Positions 1-9,439 of a stretch of DNA of 64,000 nt are shown here, piece by piece. The notes under the pieces are model-generated. The model saw nothing but the letters and a program-made list of their open reading frames with translations. It searched no databases and was not told the DNA's origin. Source of the DNA: Elmis aenea (lineage: Eukaryota; Arthropoda; Insecta; Coleoptera; Elmidae); the NCBI GenBank assembly GCA_947652605.1, contig OX393576.1, positions 14,844,575 to 14,908,574 on the forward strand. Direction: 5' to 3'. The position numbers and the translations under genes were made by a program. Position 1 is the stretch's first letter, and every line of letters starts with the position of its first letter.

Positions 1-371
1 GAAACAAGGACATTCATCGTGATCTCTGTATCCCAGAGGTATCTAGTGAAATCAAACGATTTGCAAAAAAACACGCAACCCGACTGCAAAACCATATAAA
101 CCCAGAGGCACTACAACTGCTAGACAACCATGGGTTGGTCAGAAGATTAAAAAGACAAAAACCATTTGAACTTGTATAGTGTAGGATAGTTTATTAGTGA
201 AACAGAGTGCCATCTTCAGGACACCGATGGGTGAACTCTAGTATTAAGTAATCATTTCATCCTCATCAATTTCATTTTATTACATTTCCATTTTATTATA
301 TAGAAAAATTAATGGTTGGCCCAGCCGGACCAGTATTAATCACTTACATCATAAAAAAAAAAAAAAAAAAA
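1..371 (+). mobile_element. 3' end of a jockey-clade-like LINE with poly(A) tail
   Basis: The segment holds the last codons of a reverse transcriptase ORF, about 170 bp of 3' UTR and a run of 19 A (353-371). An A-tailed 3' end without a terminal repeat is the usual structure of a non-LTR retrotransposon. The 5' part lies outside the window, so neither its full length nor its target duplication can be checked. It sits upstream of, and in the same orientation as, the two protein genes that follow. Confidence 0.75.
3..179 (+). CDS. C-terminal tail of a jockey-like LINE reverse transcriptase (partial)
   Basis: Reading from base 3 gives 58 codons ending at TAG 177-179. The peptide carries NKDIHRDLCIPEV, then EIKRFAKKH, HINPEAL, LLDN and RRLKRQKPFEL. 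This is the ending typical of jockey-type reverse transcriptases of insects (IHRDL.IP.V near the end, LKR..P..L at the stop). The frame is open with no break in the visible part. The start is outside the window. It is transposon coding capacity, not a host gene. Family assignment is from memory of the family's ending, not a search. Confidence 0.7.
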   Translation, partial: NKDIHRDLCIPEVSSEIKRFAKKHATRLQNHINPEALQLLDNHGLVRRLKRQKPFELV

Positions 372-403
372 TCATACAATAGAAATTATAAGTTTTTTAT
401 TTT

Positions 404-655
404 GTGGTAATCAAAAGACAATGCGCATATTTAAACTTTAAGTGTGTAGTATTACTGTTTGTATGTAAGCACTTTGTAGTGGCATTAGCTTTACTTTTAA
501 TTTTAACTGTTGTGGTTGGGCTATTTTATTCATGGCTACCACTTTTAAGTGGGATATTTATAACAAATAATATTAATTTTGCTATGCAGCCTATTCAAAA
601 CAACTCGGCAACCATGAGAGTCTTAACAGCTCTTAAGAGCTGCAGAGTTGGTTAA
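404..655 (+). other. Open stretch with a hydrophobic, membrane-like segment (doubtful exon)
   Basis: The frame is open for 83 codons but begins at GTG, not ATG. It encodes a strongly hydrophobic run (VVALALLLILTVVVGLFYSW) of transmembrane length. It follows directly on the LINE tail and ends in a palindromic sequence. No good donor site follows, so I cannot tie it to the downstream exon. It could be a broken membrane-protein exon, 3' sequence next to the LINE, or chance in T-rich DNA. Confidence 0.2.
601..650. repeat. Hairpin with perfect 16-bp palindrome
   Basis: The 16-bp sequence at 627-642 (cagctcttaagagctg) is its own reverse complement. It lies inside a wider stem formed by caactc (601-606) and gagttg (645-650). 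It may be a hairpin remnant of a small element. No function is evident. Confidence 0.5.
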
Positions 656-858
656 ATGGTCAAAATTGTGCATATCAGCTGACTTCAAATTTGAGATAAC
701 TTAAACGGTACCAAAAGTAACTGAAAAAATTGAAAAATGTAAATGTGCATTTTTCATGATTATATCTTTTGTTTTTATGAGCAAATTATGAAAAATTATA
801 TTTTATTTAAAGTTGATGGTTGAGTAGTGAAATTTGTTTTTCGATTTATCTTTAAAAG

Positions 859-2090
859 ATAAGTCTACTGTTTTTTTAAAATACGGATGCCATGTTGCAC
901 AAGAAAATAAAATTGCAGTAATTTATGATAATTTACAGTTATTAAAATTGAAAACACAAAAATATTTGTCCCAAATAAGCGACTTTGTAACTCCTATATT
1001 TTTTAAGATTCTTATGGTAGTCAAATTATTTTGGACAGATTGTATAATATACATAAATTATAACCGTAGTTTCATAAAATATCTAACTTACTTATGTTTT
1101 GTGTCTTCCTGGACGCAGCATGAAGAGGTTAACAAAGACACAGATAAAGTAAGTACTCGACATATAAACCTTCCACCATTTTCACTGTCAAGTAACTATG
1201 GTACGTTACGTAAAAGGTTAACGGTCCCCAGTCCTAAAATTTCACCTCTACACCCTACTACTAACAAATGTTTATTACTACGCACTGATAGTAAGAATAT
1301 GGCAAAAGTTACACCAACAATTGTTGAATGTGATAGTAAAGGTGTACTGAAGAAACATAAAATTCGTCCGTTTAAAAATCTTAGTGCTGAAGAGTTTCGA
1401 TTCTATAAAAGAGACAGTTTCGATAAGAAAAGTTCTTCAGTAGACAGTTCAGACGGTGAATTCGATGTTAGTGCTTCTCGAAGACAGCAAAGAAATGTTG
1501 AATACAAAAGCGAGGAAAAATCACACTTAATTTGTTACCAGGATGATATAAAGATTGTCGCTATAAAAAATGATTCTAAAATAACCAAATATAACACTTT
1601 TGATCTTAAGTTTAATGATAAACGTGGAAAAATGATCAAGTATAAATCTCTAGACGAACCATCGACTAGAGCTCTTGTTAAGTATCGTGACACACAGAGT
1701 AATGTATCAATTTCTGCACAAGAATTCGATTCAAATTTTAGACTTTCTAAATTTCAACATAAGCCAAAACATGACATTATTGTTGATACTGTTGATTCAT
1801 GGGCTAGAAAAGGCACTAAAAATGTATTTTCAAATATCAAAAACTCCATATTTAAAAGCAGTTCTCCAGAAAAAACTGTTGTATTTAAGCCACTGGTTTT
1901 TGGAGGTACATTCCCTATCGATGCTCCAATGTCAGTGACCGAAACAAATAAATTACAAAAGGAATCTGCAAAAATCGAGAGTAGTATTAAGAAAAACAAA
2001 GCAGAGAGCCATAAATTATTTTTTAACGACACTGCTAAGGTGCGAGAGTATGGTGCTCCTAAAACCTTTAATATTGACCGACCTATTTAA
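859..2090 (+). CDS. 3'-terminal coding exon of an unrecognised gene
   Basis: This is the longest open frame in the window, about 410 codons, ending in TAA at 2088-2090. The frame is open back to a stop at 828-830. Its open start is TTG, which insects do not use, so I place the exon start at an acceptor-like site (pyrimidine-rich tract, then AAAAG) before 859. A second acceptor-like site lies before 1119, and the first in-frame ATG is at 1014. The first 90 or so residues are hydrophobic in places. The rest is basic and low in structure, with a serine/acid patch (SSSVDSSDGEFD, about 1432-1467) that resembles a kinase CK2 target. A more ordered stretch near the end reads FKPLVFGGTFPIDAP (about 1884-1928), and the tail is YGAPKTFNIDRPI. 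I do not recognise the family and give no function. It lies upstream of the Sec16 exons on the same strand, so it is either a separate gene or nested in a Sec16 intron. Confidence 0.65.
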
Positions 2091-2255
2091 TTAATTGTGT
2101 GGTATTGTTAAAATCAATTTTGTTGGTCGTTGGTGTTATTTATATAAATATATGTTATTGTTCAACTGGTTGTTATAAGAGTGTTTATATATCAGAATAT
2201 ATTTATTGAGATACTAAAAATGTGCTCAGCTAAATTTGCCACCTACAAATTACGT

Positions 2256-2490
2256 ACAGGGTGTGCCAGAGATCATTGCCACTTCCGTTATCTTGTTTTT
2301 TTTTAGAAATAACCCAAAAAAATTGTAATTATTAGTAAGTGGCAGAAAAAATTGCATACAATATGTAAAAAATTTTAATTTACTCTAAAGCGATTGTGTG
2401 CTTTTTTTCTGCCATATGTAAGGTTGTTTGGGGTTATTTCTTAAAACATAACTAGACAATTTGTGGTTGTAACAATCTCTGGACATCTTA
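2256..2490. mobile_element. Fold-back MITE, TACAGGGTG-type end, about 235 bp
   Basis: The left arm (cagggtgtgccagagat, then agaaataaccc and ggcagaaaaa) reappears reversed in the right arm (tctgccat, ggggttatttctt, atctctggacatc). The two arms make up nearly the whole element. The right end is worn and lacks the final CCCTGTA. Confidence 0.75.
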
Positions 2491-2493
2491 ATA

Positions 2494-2651
2494 GGTTTGT
2501 TCCAGCAGGGCTATGCACGATCCAATGAACTATCAGGAGCATGCACTATATCGATATAAAGTGCCAGCCAGTCTCTAAAGAAACGCTATACTGATACTGC
2601 GCATACTCCTGACCATTTATCGGATTGTACATAGCCTTGTAGGAACAAACC
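2494..2651. mobile_element. Fold-back MITE with GGTTTGTTCC termini, about 160 bp
   Basis: The ends ggtttgttccagcagggcta and tagccttgtaggaacaaacc are inverted copies, and the homology continues inward (tcaggagcatgc against gcatactcctga). The family differs from the TACAGGGTG elements. It lies 3 bp from the element before it. Confidence 0.75.
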
Positions 2652-5382
2652 AATTTTTTTCTTCATTTTAAGCTGCCATAATATATTTTTAATAATTATT
2701 GTCATCAGTGCTTCACAACTGTTTTTGTAGCAAAGCACACATAAAAAATGTATAGCACACTAGACTAAACTAGAGAAATTTGGGAAGGTCTGAAGGGCCC
2801 ACGAAGTGGGAACTTCCCTCACAGAACAGTATTTAAACCATCGAATAAAAAAAACTAAAACAAAATCAATACCAAATAAATTTATGATCATGTTTAGAGG
2901 AGCAGAAATGACATGTTTTGGAAAAGTAACTGACTGGCAAAATATGCACCAGCTGTGAATGTCTTAAGTGATTGTTATAAGGGTACACTATGCAGTATCA
3001 AAATTCACTTGGAACTATATCGTGGCATAAAAGCTAATAGTAAAGCAAACTTAAACACCCTAATTATATTTAGTAAAAACTCGTTGTGAAGCACTGATGT
3101 ATGTAACAATATGATTTTAAGACTTTGTAAAGCACGTATGCGTGCAAAGCCTCAAATATTAGTAAGCAACATTAGTACTAGAGGAGTTTTATTAGGTAAC
3201 TGTAAACTTTCAATTATTTTGTTCTATCATGAGATCGAAATGCTACAAACTATATCAATGATTAATGTACACCTGTACAAAGTGATTTAGAACAAAGATT
3301 AGCAATTGTTGAGTTGTCATAGATAGTGGAATAGTATGAACAGAAAATAATGTGACATGGAAATACATACAATTTTTTCTCCCCATTTGTTGTTTATATT
3401 TCCTTAATTAGCTAAAGGTGAATTGAATTTAAGATTTCTTATACTTTTATTCTTGATATATTTCACTTTTTAAGAAAATTTAATTTGTTTTATTTTTAAT
3501 AATTAAAAAAAAACTAAGATGAATATCTTTTTTATATTGTACATGTTATTCAAATAACTGCAAATAATCTATTACATGCTGTGATAATCTAGTCCAGTAA
3601 TTTTTCAATTATAGAAGAAGTTTTAATTTGTTCTAAGGCAATTAATTATGTTACATTATTTTACTGCTCATAATGTTCACATCAAAGGTACTTAGTTATT
3701 TAAAAATGTAGAATTTCAATTTGAGTAGGCTGTTTTATCTAAACAAGCAGGCAGCCATCAAAAAGATATGTAGTGAGAATAATTAGACTGCACAATTATT
3801 AAAAAAATTATTTTATGCCTTAACAAGTTTTATTAATTTTAAAACTAGTAATTACTGAAATGAAAGCAGTTTTTTAAATACTTTTTTATTGAAAAGAAAC
3901 ATTTCTGCTACCCTTCTAGTGTTCTCCACTTCTTCTTTAACAACAACGTAGCTTAATTAGAAAATGTTTAGGAGCGTTGATGTGCTCAAAGTTTTAGAGA
4001 AAAACTAACTTGCTTTATTATGAAGAACATTAAAAGATTATGGTCCAATTGCAAAAAGAAACAGTTAGTGTTAATATACATGTTAACCCTTAAACTAAGC
4101 AAAATCTCAGTTCTATTGGTGCTGATATCAAAAAGGTGGTGTTCCACTTCTTTTTAATTTTATACTATACATTTTATAATTTTTTAATTATTGTAGGTAT
4201 TCGTTTTTAATTTATTGCTTCTTAAATTTACAAGCATATATAAATGTTGCTGCCTAGGAATCATACCGCTTTCATTTCACATCAAATTAGGACCTAACAT
4301 GAAACTATCCCATAGGAAAGTTTAGATCTGCTTTATTGTAATAGACGGTGCAAAATGTAGTGTGCTAATCAAGAACATATTGTTTGAAATTTAATTGAGA
4401 ATGGCCTAATTGATAAGTTTTTGTACAAACACAATAAAATTAAATTTGTTAAGACGCAAGTGGGATTAAAATATGTGATGCATTTTTTAACTATTAATTA
4501 GTTTGCTACCAGCTAATAAATTTGACTGCAATGTGGATATAAATATTGTAATACAAATATTGTGATTAAAATAAAAAGTGAAGCTTTTAATTGTGTTTAA
4601 TTGTACCTAATTTATACTTTTGTACAGAAAAAATATTTGTAATATACTATTCAGCTATATTTTCTCACTGTTGGGATCTCAAAAACTACAAACAAGAGCT
4701 ACAGAGTCGCTTAATTGGTTATTTCTTTAATGTCTCTTTAATTTTTTGGTATAACTTAAGGAAACTTTGGTATTTTTATGTAACAGAATGTGGGGAATAG
4801 AAAAACAAGGTTTACTTTTTGATATATCTTCAAATGTTTTGTTGGCGATTGACAACTTTTTCATTATTAAATTATTAAAAACAAAAGTGATAATATGGTT
4901 AAAGCTTATTAACACTATATAAAGTACCATTTTAATAAAGTTATCCGAATAAACAAGAGATGTAAAAGAAAATGAAAAATGGAATTTTTTGATTTATTTT
5001 CAAAACAGGTTTATCTGAAATTTACGCAGTTTTACCTTATTAAATGACTTTGTAGTTTTTGTATTGCTGTGGTAATAATTTGGTGCAAAATAGTATGTTT
5101 GTTGTCTTTTGTATGTATTATTGAGTAGTTCTGGTTCTATGTGATAAGTAAATAGTTACAAAATAATACTTTATTTTTACATTAATTAAATATTGAAGCT
5201 AAACTAGTATAAACGCAGTGTGGAATTGGATTTGCTTGTGAAACATATCTGTTGACATTTTTATATAAGTGTAAAATAAGCATCGATTGATGTATTGATT
5301 GTTGACTGTGTTCTGGTGCAGTCAAAATAATAGTGCATGTTTCACATAGTATAGTAAATTGTCGCTATGTACTTTTATGCAG
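2652..5382. other. AT-rich stretch without a recognisable gene
   Basis: This stretch separates the unrecognised terminal exon from the first visible Sec16 exon. It includes AATAAA polyadenylation-type signals near 2843 and 2874 and a small hairpin near 2790-2818 (gggaag...cttccc). I see no exon with coding character. If Sec16 is intact, this is part of one of its introns. Confidence 0.5.
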
Positions 5383-5619
5383 GAAGTAGCAAGTCCACAA
5401 ATTTCTATGCCCAACCAGTCTAAGGGACTTCCGTATGATGTTTTGCAAGACAGCACGTCCACAGTAAACAACGCCAAGAAGGACAGCCCGTTGAAAACGA
5501 AACCTCCCATTCCCAAACAAAATAAAGCTGCTACAACTGGTTGGTTTGGTGGAATTTGGAACAAATTATCGCTTCGACCTAAAAATCAAATGAAATTACC
5601 GGATGATAAAAATCCATCT
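5383..5619 (+). CDS. Sec16 homologue, C-terminal region exon A
   Basis: Sec16 is the peripheral scaffold of ER exit sites. It binds COPII coat subunits and organises vesicle budding. This 79-codon exon starts after an acceptor (acttttatgcag) and ends at a consensus donor (GTGAGT at 5620). It encodes a Pro/Lys-rich linker, then TTGWFGGIWNKLSLRPKNQM and KLPDDKNPS. The GWF..W...PK...LPDDK block is the conserved segment near the C-terminus of animal Sec16. Reading phase is 0 at both ends. An in-frame ATG at 5377 overlaps the acceptor. I prefer splicing, because upstream Sec16 domains are expected. The central conserved domain and N-terminus are not in the window. Confidence 0.85.
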
Positions 5620-5674
5620 GTGAGTGTTATTTCTTTTTATTTACAGAACGTTCGTTAATACAAAAGTATTTTAG
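5620..5674 (+). other. 55-bp Sec16 intron
   Basis: A minimal intron runs from GTGAGTG to a T-rich acceptor (aaaagtattttag). An earlier AG (ttacag, 5646) would break the frame. Use of 5674 gives the expected ILWDENKKRW continuation. Confidence 0.85.
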
Positions 5675-6059
5675 ATTTTATGGGATGAAAATAAGAAACG
5701 CTGGGTGAACACAGATGAAGATGCAGATGGTGGAAGTACGGAATTTAAACCTCCACCGAAGATGTCGGCTATGTTTAACATGCCACAACCTCTCAAACAA
5801 CAGGCAGATATTTCGTATCCAAATGTTGGTGGCATTCCTTCCAACAACCAGCCCCAAGGAGGTTTAAGCCAGCAACCCATAACTACAAAACCAATTCAAA
5901 CTGCTCCTATTGGGTTAGCCGCTCAAACACATCAAAATATTGCACCTGGCCACACTTTTGAGGAAATGTCACAAAATGCTAGTTCTGCACATGTTGAAAA
6001 TCCTTCACTAGCGACGAAGCCACCACAGCCCAATATGTTCAAACTTCAGCGTGGCAGAA
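5675..6059 (+). CDS. Sec16 homologue, C-terminal region exon B
   Basis: The exon opens with ILWDENKKRWVNTDEDADGG, the direct continuation of the LPDDK block of exon A. In vertebrate Sec16A this reads IVWDE...W. A Pro/Gln/Asn-rich disordered stretch follows (FKPPPKM, FNMPQP, then TKPPQPNMFKLQRGR). It ends at GTAAGT (6060) after the first base of a codon (phase 1). Low-complexity PQN-rich sequence here is normal for Sec16 and probably helps it cluster at exit sites. The evidence is motif match plus exact phase agreement with the next exon. Confidence 0.88.
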
Positions 6060-6440
6060 GTAAGTTACATTGTATGATTTTAAAAAAATATGACGTAGTT
6101 TTTAAATTTTTTCCATTGATTTGATGCCTTTTGGCTAGAAAATTAAGCTCATTATTTAAGAGATTTAATTTGTTTAGACTCTTGAGTAATAATGCTGAAA
6201 TGCAATTAAAAAATTTCGAAAAGAATTTCATTGCTTTTATAAAACATATTTTTGCAAAAGGGATTTAAGTCTTTTAGATTCAGCAAGTGAAATTGTTTAT
6301 AATCTAAATAGTAGCATAATATTCTGGATGAATTTTAAGTCAAAAATGATGAGAATAGATTAATCAATATAAAAGTTACAACAAAAATAAAAATTAAATT
6401 TTTTATCAAGGTGCACTAATATGAAACTTTTTTTTTATAG

Positions 6441-6643
6441 ACCTAAAGAAGTCATATGTGGATGTTTTCAACCCTAATGGTAAGAGTTCAGGAAATGGGC
6501 CGTTGCCAGCCCCTGATGCGTTCGGAACTACAGCTAATAATGGAAATCAAATGAATTTCTTTGTACCGGCCCCAGTGACCGATCCAAATGCACCGACAGA
6601 TTTTCTTACACCTGCTCCAACATTTATCGATGATAATTCTCAG
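6441..6643 (+). CDS. Sec16 homologue, C-terminal region exon C
   Basis: The exon starts after a long T-tract acceptor (ttttttttatag). The split codon gives N, then LKKSYVDVFNPNG. YVDV.NP.G is the second strongly conserved Sec16 C-terminal motif. A Pro/Ala/Asn-rich segment follows (FFVPAPVTDPNAPTDFLTPA), and the exon ends ..DDNSQ before the donor GTAAGT at 6644, phase 0. Exons A to C total 825 nt (275 codons) with no frame conflict. From here the transcript appears to choose between the short exon at 7291 and the exons at 7870/8901. Confidence 0.88.
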
Positions 6644-7136
6644 GTAAGTTATTTAAATAGTTGATTAAATATAAGTAGTAAAATTGTTACAAGAAATTGT
6701 TATTGCCATGAGTTAAAATTAATTGTGATAATAAACGGCAACGAAAAGACAAAAATATTTTTAGTGATAGTTTTTCCGAGCGTTTATATTTTTGTGGAAA
6801 ACATTTCTACAAATTTGGACTCACAGGTTTTAAATAGATAATGTTTTCGTTTTTAACATCTTAACTTATATTTACAATCTGCTTACTACGAAGCAATAAG
6901 CAAATTTGTTGACAATGTTTTCTGTTGTTATTAAAGTGATTTTTGTTTCATCTAGGTTTCTTCGAATAAAAAACTACTCCCAAAAAAATATGTTCTACAT
7001 AAAACAAATATTATGCAATCACACCTAAGGTGTTTTTTTATAAGCCCTTGCAAAAAAATTTGATTTGTACTTGTTTTGTCATATAAATTTATCAAAAGAT
7101 GTGCAAATTATAGACATGATTTTGTGAAAAAATTGC

Positions 7137-7190
7137 AATTTTTTTTCTTGTAATAATTTTTTTTCTTGTAATAATTTTTTTTCACATAAT
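7137..7190. repeat. Short tandem repeat, about 21-bp unit
   Basis: The unit aattttttttcttgtaat is repeated about two and a half times in a Sec16 intron. It is T-rich and could act as an extended pyrimidine tract, but nothing more can be said. Confidence 0.7.
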
Positions 7191-7290
7191 TGGTTTAGCT
7201 AGTTTGTAGTTACAATTATATTTATATGTTGGTTGCAACTTTATCAATTTTTATTAGTATTGTACTAATTTAATTGTATTTTCTTGTTAG

Positions 7291-7317
7291 CGAAGGGGGA
7301 CTAACAAATCGAAATAA
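7291..7317 (+). CDS. Sec16 alternative terminal exon (short isoform tail)
   Basis: After a good acceptor (tattttcttgttag), phase 0 reading from exon C gives RRGTNKSK and then TAA at 7315-7317. A 27-nt coding tail with its own downstream AATAAA (one overlapping the stop, another at 7497) is consistent with an alternative last exon. It would end the protein in a basic octapeptide in place of the SSLSREV tail encoded further on. The inference rests on splice-site quality and phase only. RNA evidence would decide it. Confidence 0.5.
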   Translation, partial: RRGTNKSK

Positions 7318-7869
7318 AAAGTAAGGGTTGTTTATTGTACTGCACTGCATGTAACATTTTTATATGACGTATTAACTCTCTGAACATTCCTTTATTGCCT
7401 TGAATGTACTGATGACATGAAAATAGTAAACGCATAATTAACTTACTTGTTTTAATGTTCTGCATTCTATAGTGATATACTTAATGATCAAATAATAATA
7501 AAAATAACATTATTGGTGGCTATAGTTTTTTCAAATGAATTTAAAATAAACTTTAAGCACAGTCATTTGTCACTAAGAGACTGCGTTTGTTTTTGTGTCA
7601 TCTATTTACTGTCCTAAACTTCAATGCACTCTTTTGCATGAATTTACTCTGTGTTGTGATAATACTTATTTAACAACGTTTTAATGTCTTGTTGTAACTA
7701 AATTTTTTGTTGTTTGCATGTTGGGTAAAATGTGAATTATTAATAATGCTGCATATAAAACGATTTTTAGAATTTTACTGTTTATTGATGAACTAAATTT
7801 CCTACTAATTTATTCGATTTAATTTCTGTTTAATCATTAATTCATGTACAAAACTTACTGATGTTACAG

Positions 7870-7890
7870 CATGGCAATTTTTATTATCAG
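7870..7890 (+). CDS. Candidate 21-nt Sec16 microexon
   Basis: A 21-nt segment sits between an acceptor (ctgatgttacag) and a GTGATA donor. It keeps phase 0 and reads HGNFYYQ. It would add seven residues between ..DDNSQ and the terminal exon at 8901. Microexons of this size are easily missed by gene finders. The donor is not a perfect consensus, so this may be chance. Confidence 0.4.
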
Positions 7891-7981
7891 GTGATAACAT
7901 TTAGAAGTTTATTAATAGCAAATATTTTGAAACAAAACGATGAATTATAAACTACAATTTAAAATTATATTATGCCATGTG

Positions 7982-8730
7982 TACAGGGTGGTCTATTTTC
8001 GATGCCCATACAGCGAGGGTATCTCGGTTATTATCAGAGATAGAAAAAAACTAAGTACGTAGTCTCGATTTCATTTTTCGAGAGGAATTCATTGCCGTTA
8101 ACAGATTTTTAATATCTTTTTTAAATTTTCGAAATATAGTCAAAAACCGATTTTTAGCAATTTTCAAAAATGTTAAATATCTCGCTTAAACGAAAAGATA
8201 AAGAAAAACTTTAAAGACATTTTTTGAATAGTTTTTTATCCTTAATAAGCTAGCGATATTAAATTTTTTTTACTCATATAAATATCGATATATTTCACTT
8301 AACTTTCTTATTTTAAATAGCTACCATAAGCAAATTATATATTTTTGAAAAGCGCAAACAGTAAGCTTTCGATTTATGTCAAAGACAACTATGGTTGCCA
8401 TTTAAAATAAGAAAGTTAGGTGTAATATATCAATATTTATATGAGTAAAAAAAAATTTAATATCGCTATCTTATTAAGGACAAAAAACTCTGCAAACATG
8501 TCTTAAAAGTTTTTCTTTATCTTTTCGTTTAAGCGAGATTTAACATTTTTGAAAATTCCCCAAAAATCGGTTTTTGGCTAGATTTCTAAACTTAAAAAAG
8601 ATATCGAAAATCTGTTAACGGCAATGAACTCCTCTCGAAAAAATAAATCGTGACTGCATACTTAGTTTCTTTCTATCTCTGATAATAACCGAGATACCCT
8701 GTATGGGCATCGAAAATAGGCCACCCTCTA
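7982..8730. mobile_element. Fold-back MITE, family 'GGTCTATTTTCGATGCC', about 750 bp
   Basis: The left end reads tacagggtggtctattttcg and the right end cgaaaataggccaccctcta. The arms (gatgcccatacag, ctcggttattatcagagat, aacagatttttaatatc) are reverse complements along about 350 bp, meeting near 8350. The centre carries caactatggttgccattt. A second copy lies at 40246-40906. It is inserted in the last Sec16 intron, 170 bp before the terminal exon. Confidence 0.9.
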
Positions 8731-8900
8731 CTTAACATGAATTTTATTTGTAAAAAAACGCTGCTGATTTTGTCCGTGTTAATAGTTTTTATGCAGCCTA
8801 ATTTTGAGTTGTATATAATTCCCCTTGTTTGTCAATTAATAAGTTCTCACATTTTATTTTGTTGGCTGGGTGGTTTGGCCTATGATTGTGGTGTGGGTAG

Positions 8901-8981
8901 ATGTCTAGATGGAGTTCCACTAGTTCGCTGTCTCGGGAGGTACAATATTATATGCAACGCAAGCAGCCTGTACCGCACTAA
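8901..8981 (+). CDS. Sec16 homologue, terminal exon (long isoform tail)
   Basis: Phase 0 reading after a T/G-rich acceptor (gtgtgggtag) gives MSRWSSTSSLSREVQYYM, then QRKQPVPH and TAA at 8979-8981. A serine-rich SSLSREV motif at the extreme C-terminus recalls other animal Sec16 proteins, where the tail takes part in partner binding (from memory). The segment is also distinctly less AT-rich than its surroundings. A GTACAA follows REV in the sequence, but reading through it keeps the frame and gives a sensible end. Polyadenylation signals lie at 9429 and 9433. Confidence 0.72.
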   Translation: MSRWSSTSSLSREVQYYMQRKQPVPH

Positions 8982-9428
8982 GCTTTTGCTTTCTTCCATT
9001 AGCATCTTCAGTTCGACGTACGTACTACATTTAATTTGGTATGTATATTGTAGTTGCTTCTAAAAAATGTGGTTTAGCCTATGGGTATTGCTTATTGTTA
9101 GTTTTAATCCAATTTAAAGTTACTTATTCTATTAATCGTTTTATGTTATTTTGTATATTGTGTGAAAAATTACCTATGGATACTAAAAACAAAGCTCTTT
9201 TTTTAATAGTTAACGATATAAACTTAAAAATTTTTAATTTTTCAAATTATTTTGGAATACATTCAAATATTTTGTGATAAATTATCAAACAAAAAAGGCT
9301 GCTAGAGAGGCAAATAATTCACACTTTAAAGTTAGCTATATTTGCATTAAAAAACAGTCATAGCGATTTCCAGTAATTATTTAAAATGTTACAACTAATC
9401 GTGGATTTTGCTAATTGTGAATGTGCTA

Positions 9429-9438
9429 AATAAATAAA
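9429..9438 (+). promoter_or_regulatory. Polyadenylation signals of the Sec16 long 3' UTR
   Basis: Overlapping AATAAA hexamers (aaataaataaaaa) lie about 450 bp after the long-isoform stop, with T-rich DNA downstream. They are the first clear pair after 8981. Confidence 0.45.
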
Positions 9439-9439
9439 A

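Noticed and set aside
651..700. tRNA-like fragment after GAGTTGGTTAAATGG
   Set aside because: No cloverleaf stems or internal B box could be formed.
1675..2032. Frames of 87 and 92 codons on both strands
   Set aside because: They are shadows of the large exon at 859-2090.
5641..5646. TTACAG as acceptor of Sec16 exon B
   Set aside because: It would lead into stops in the required frame. The AG at 5674 restores the conserved motif.
5322..5880. Minus-strand frames of 80 and 69 codons
   Set aside because: They are antisense to Sec16 exons A and B.
8737..9063. 108-codon + strand frame
   Set aside because: It is in another frame over the Sec16 terminal exon and 3' UTR. The frame starting at 8901 gives the Sec16-like tail.
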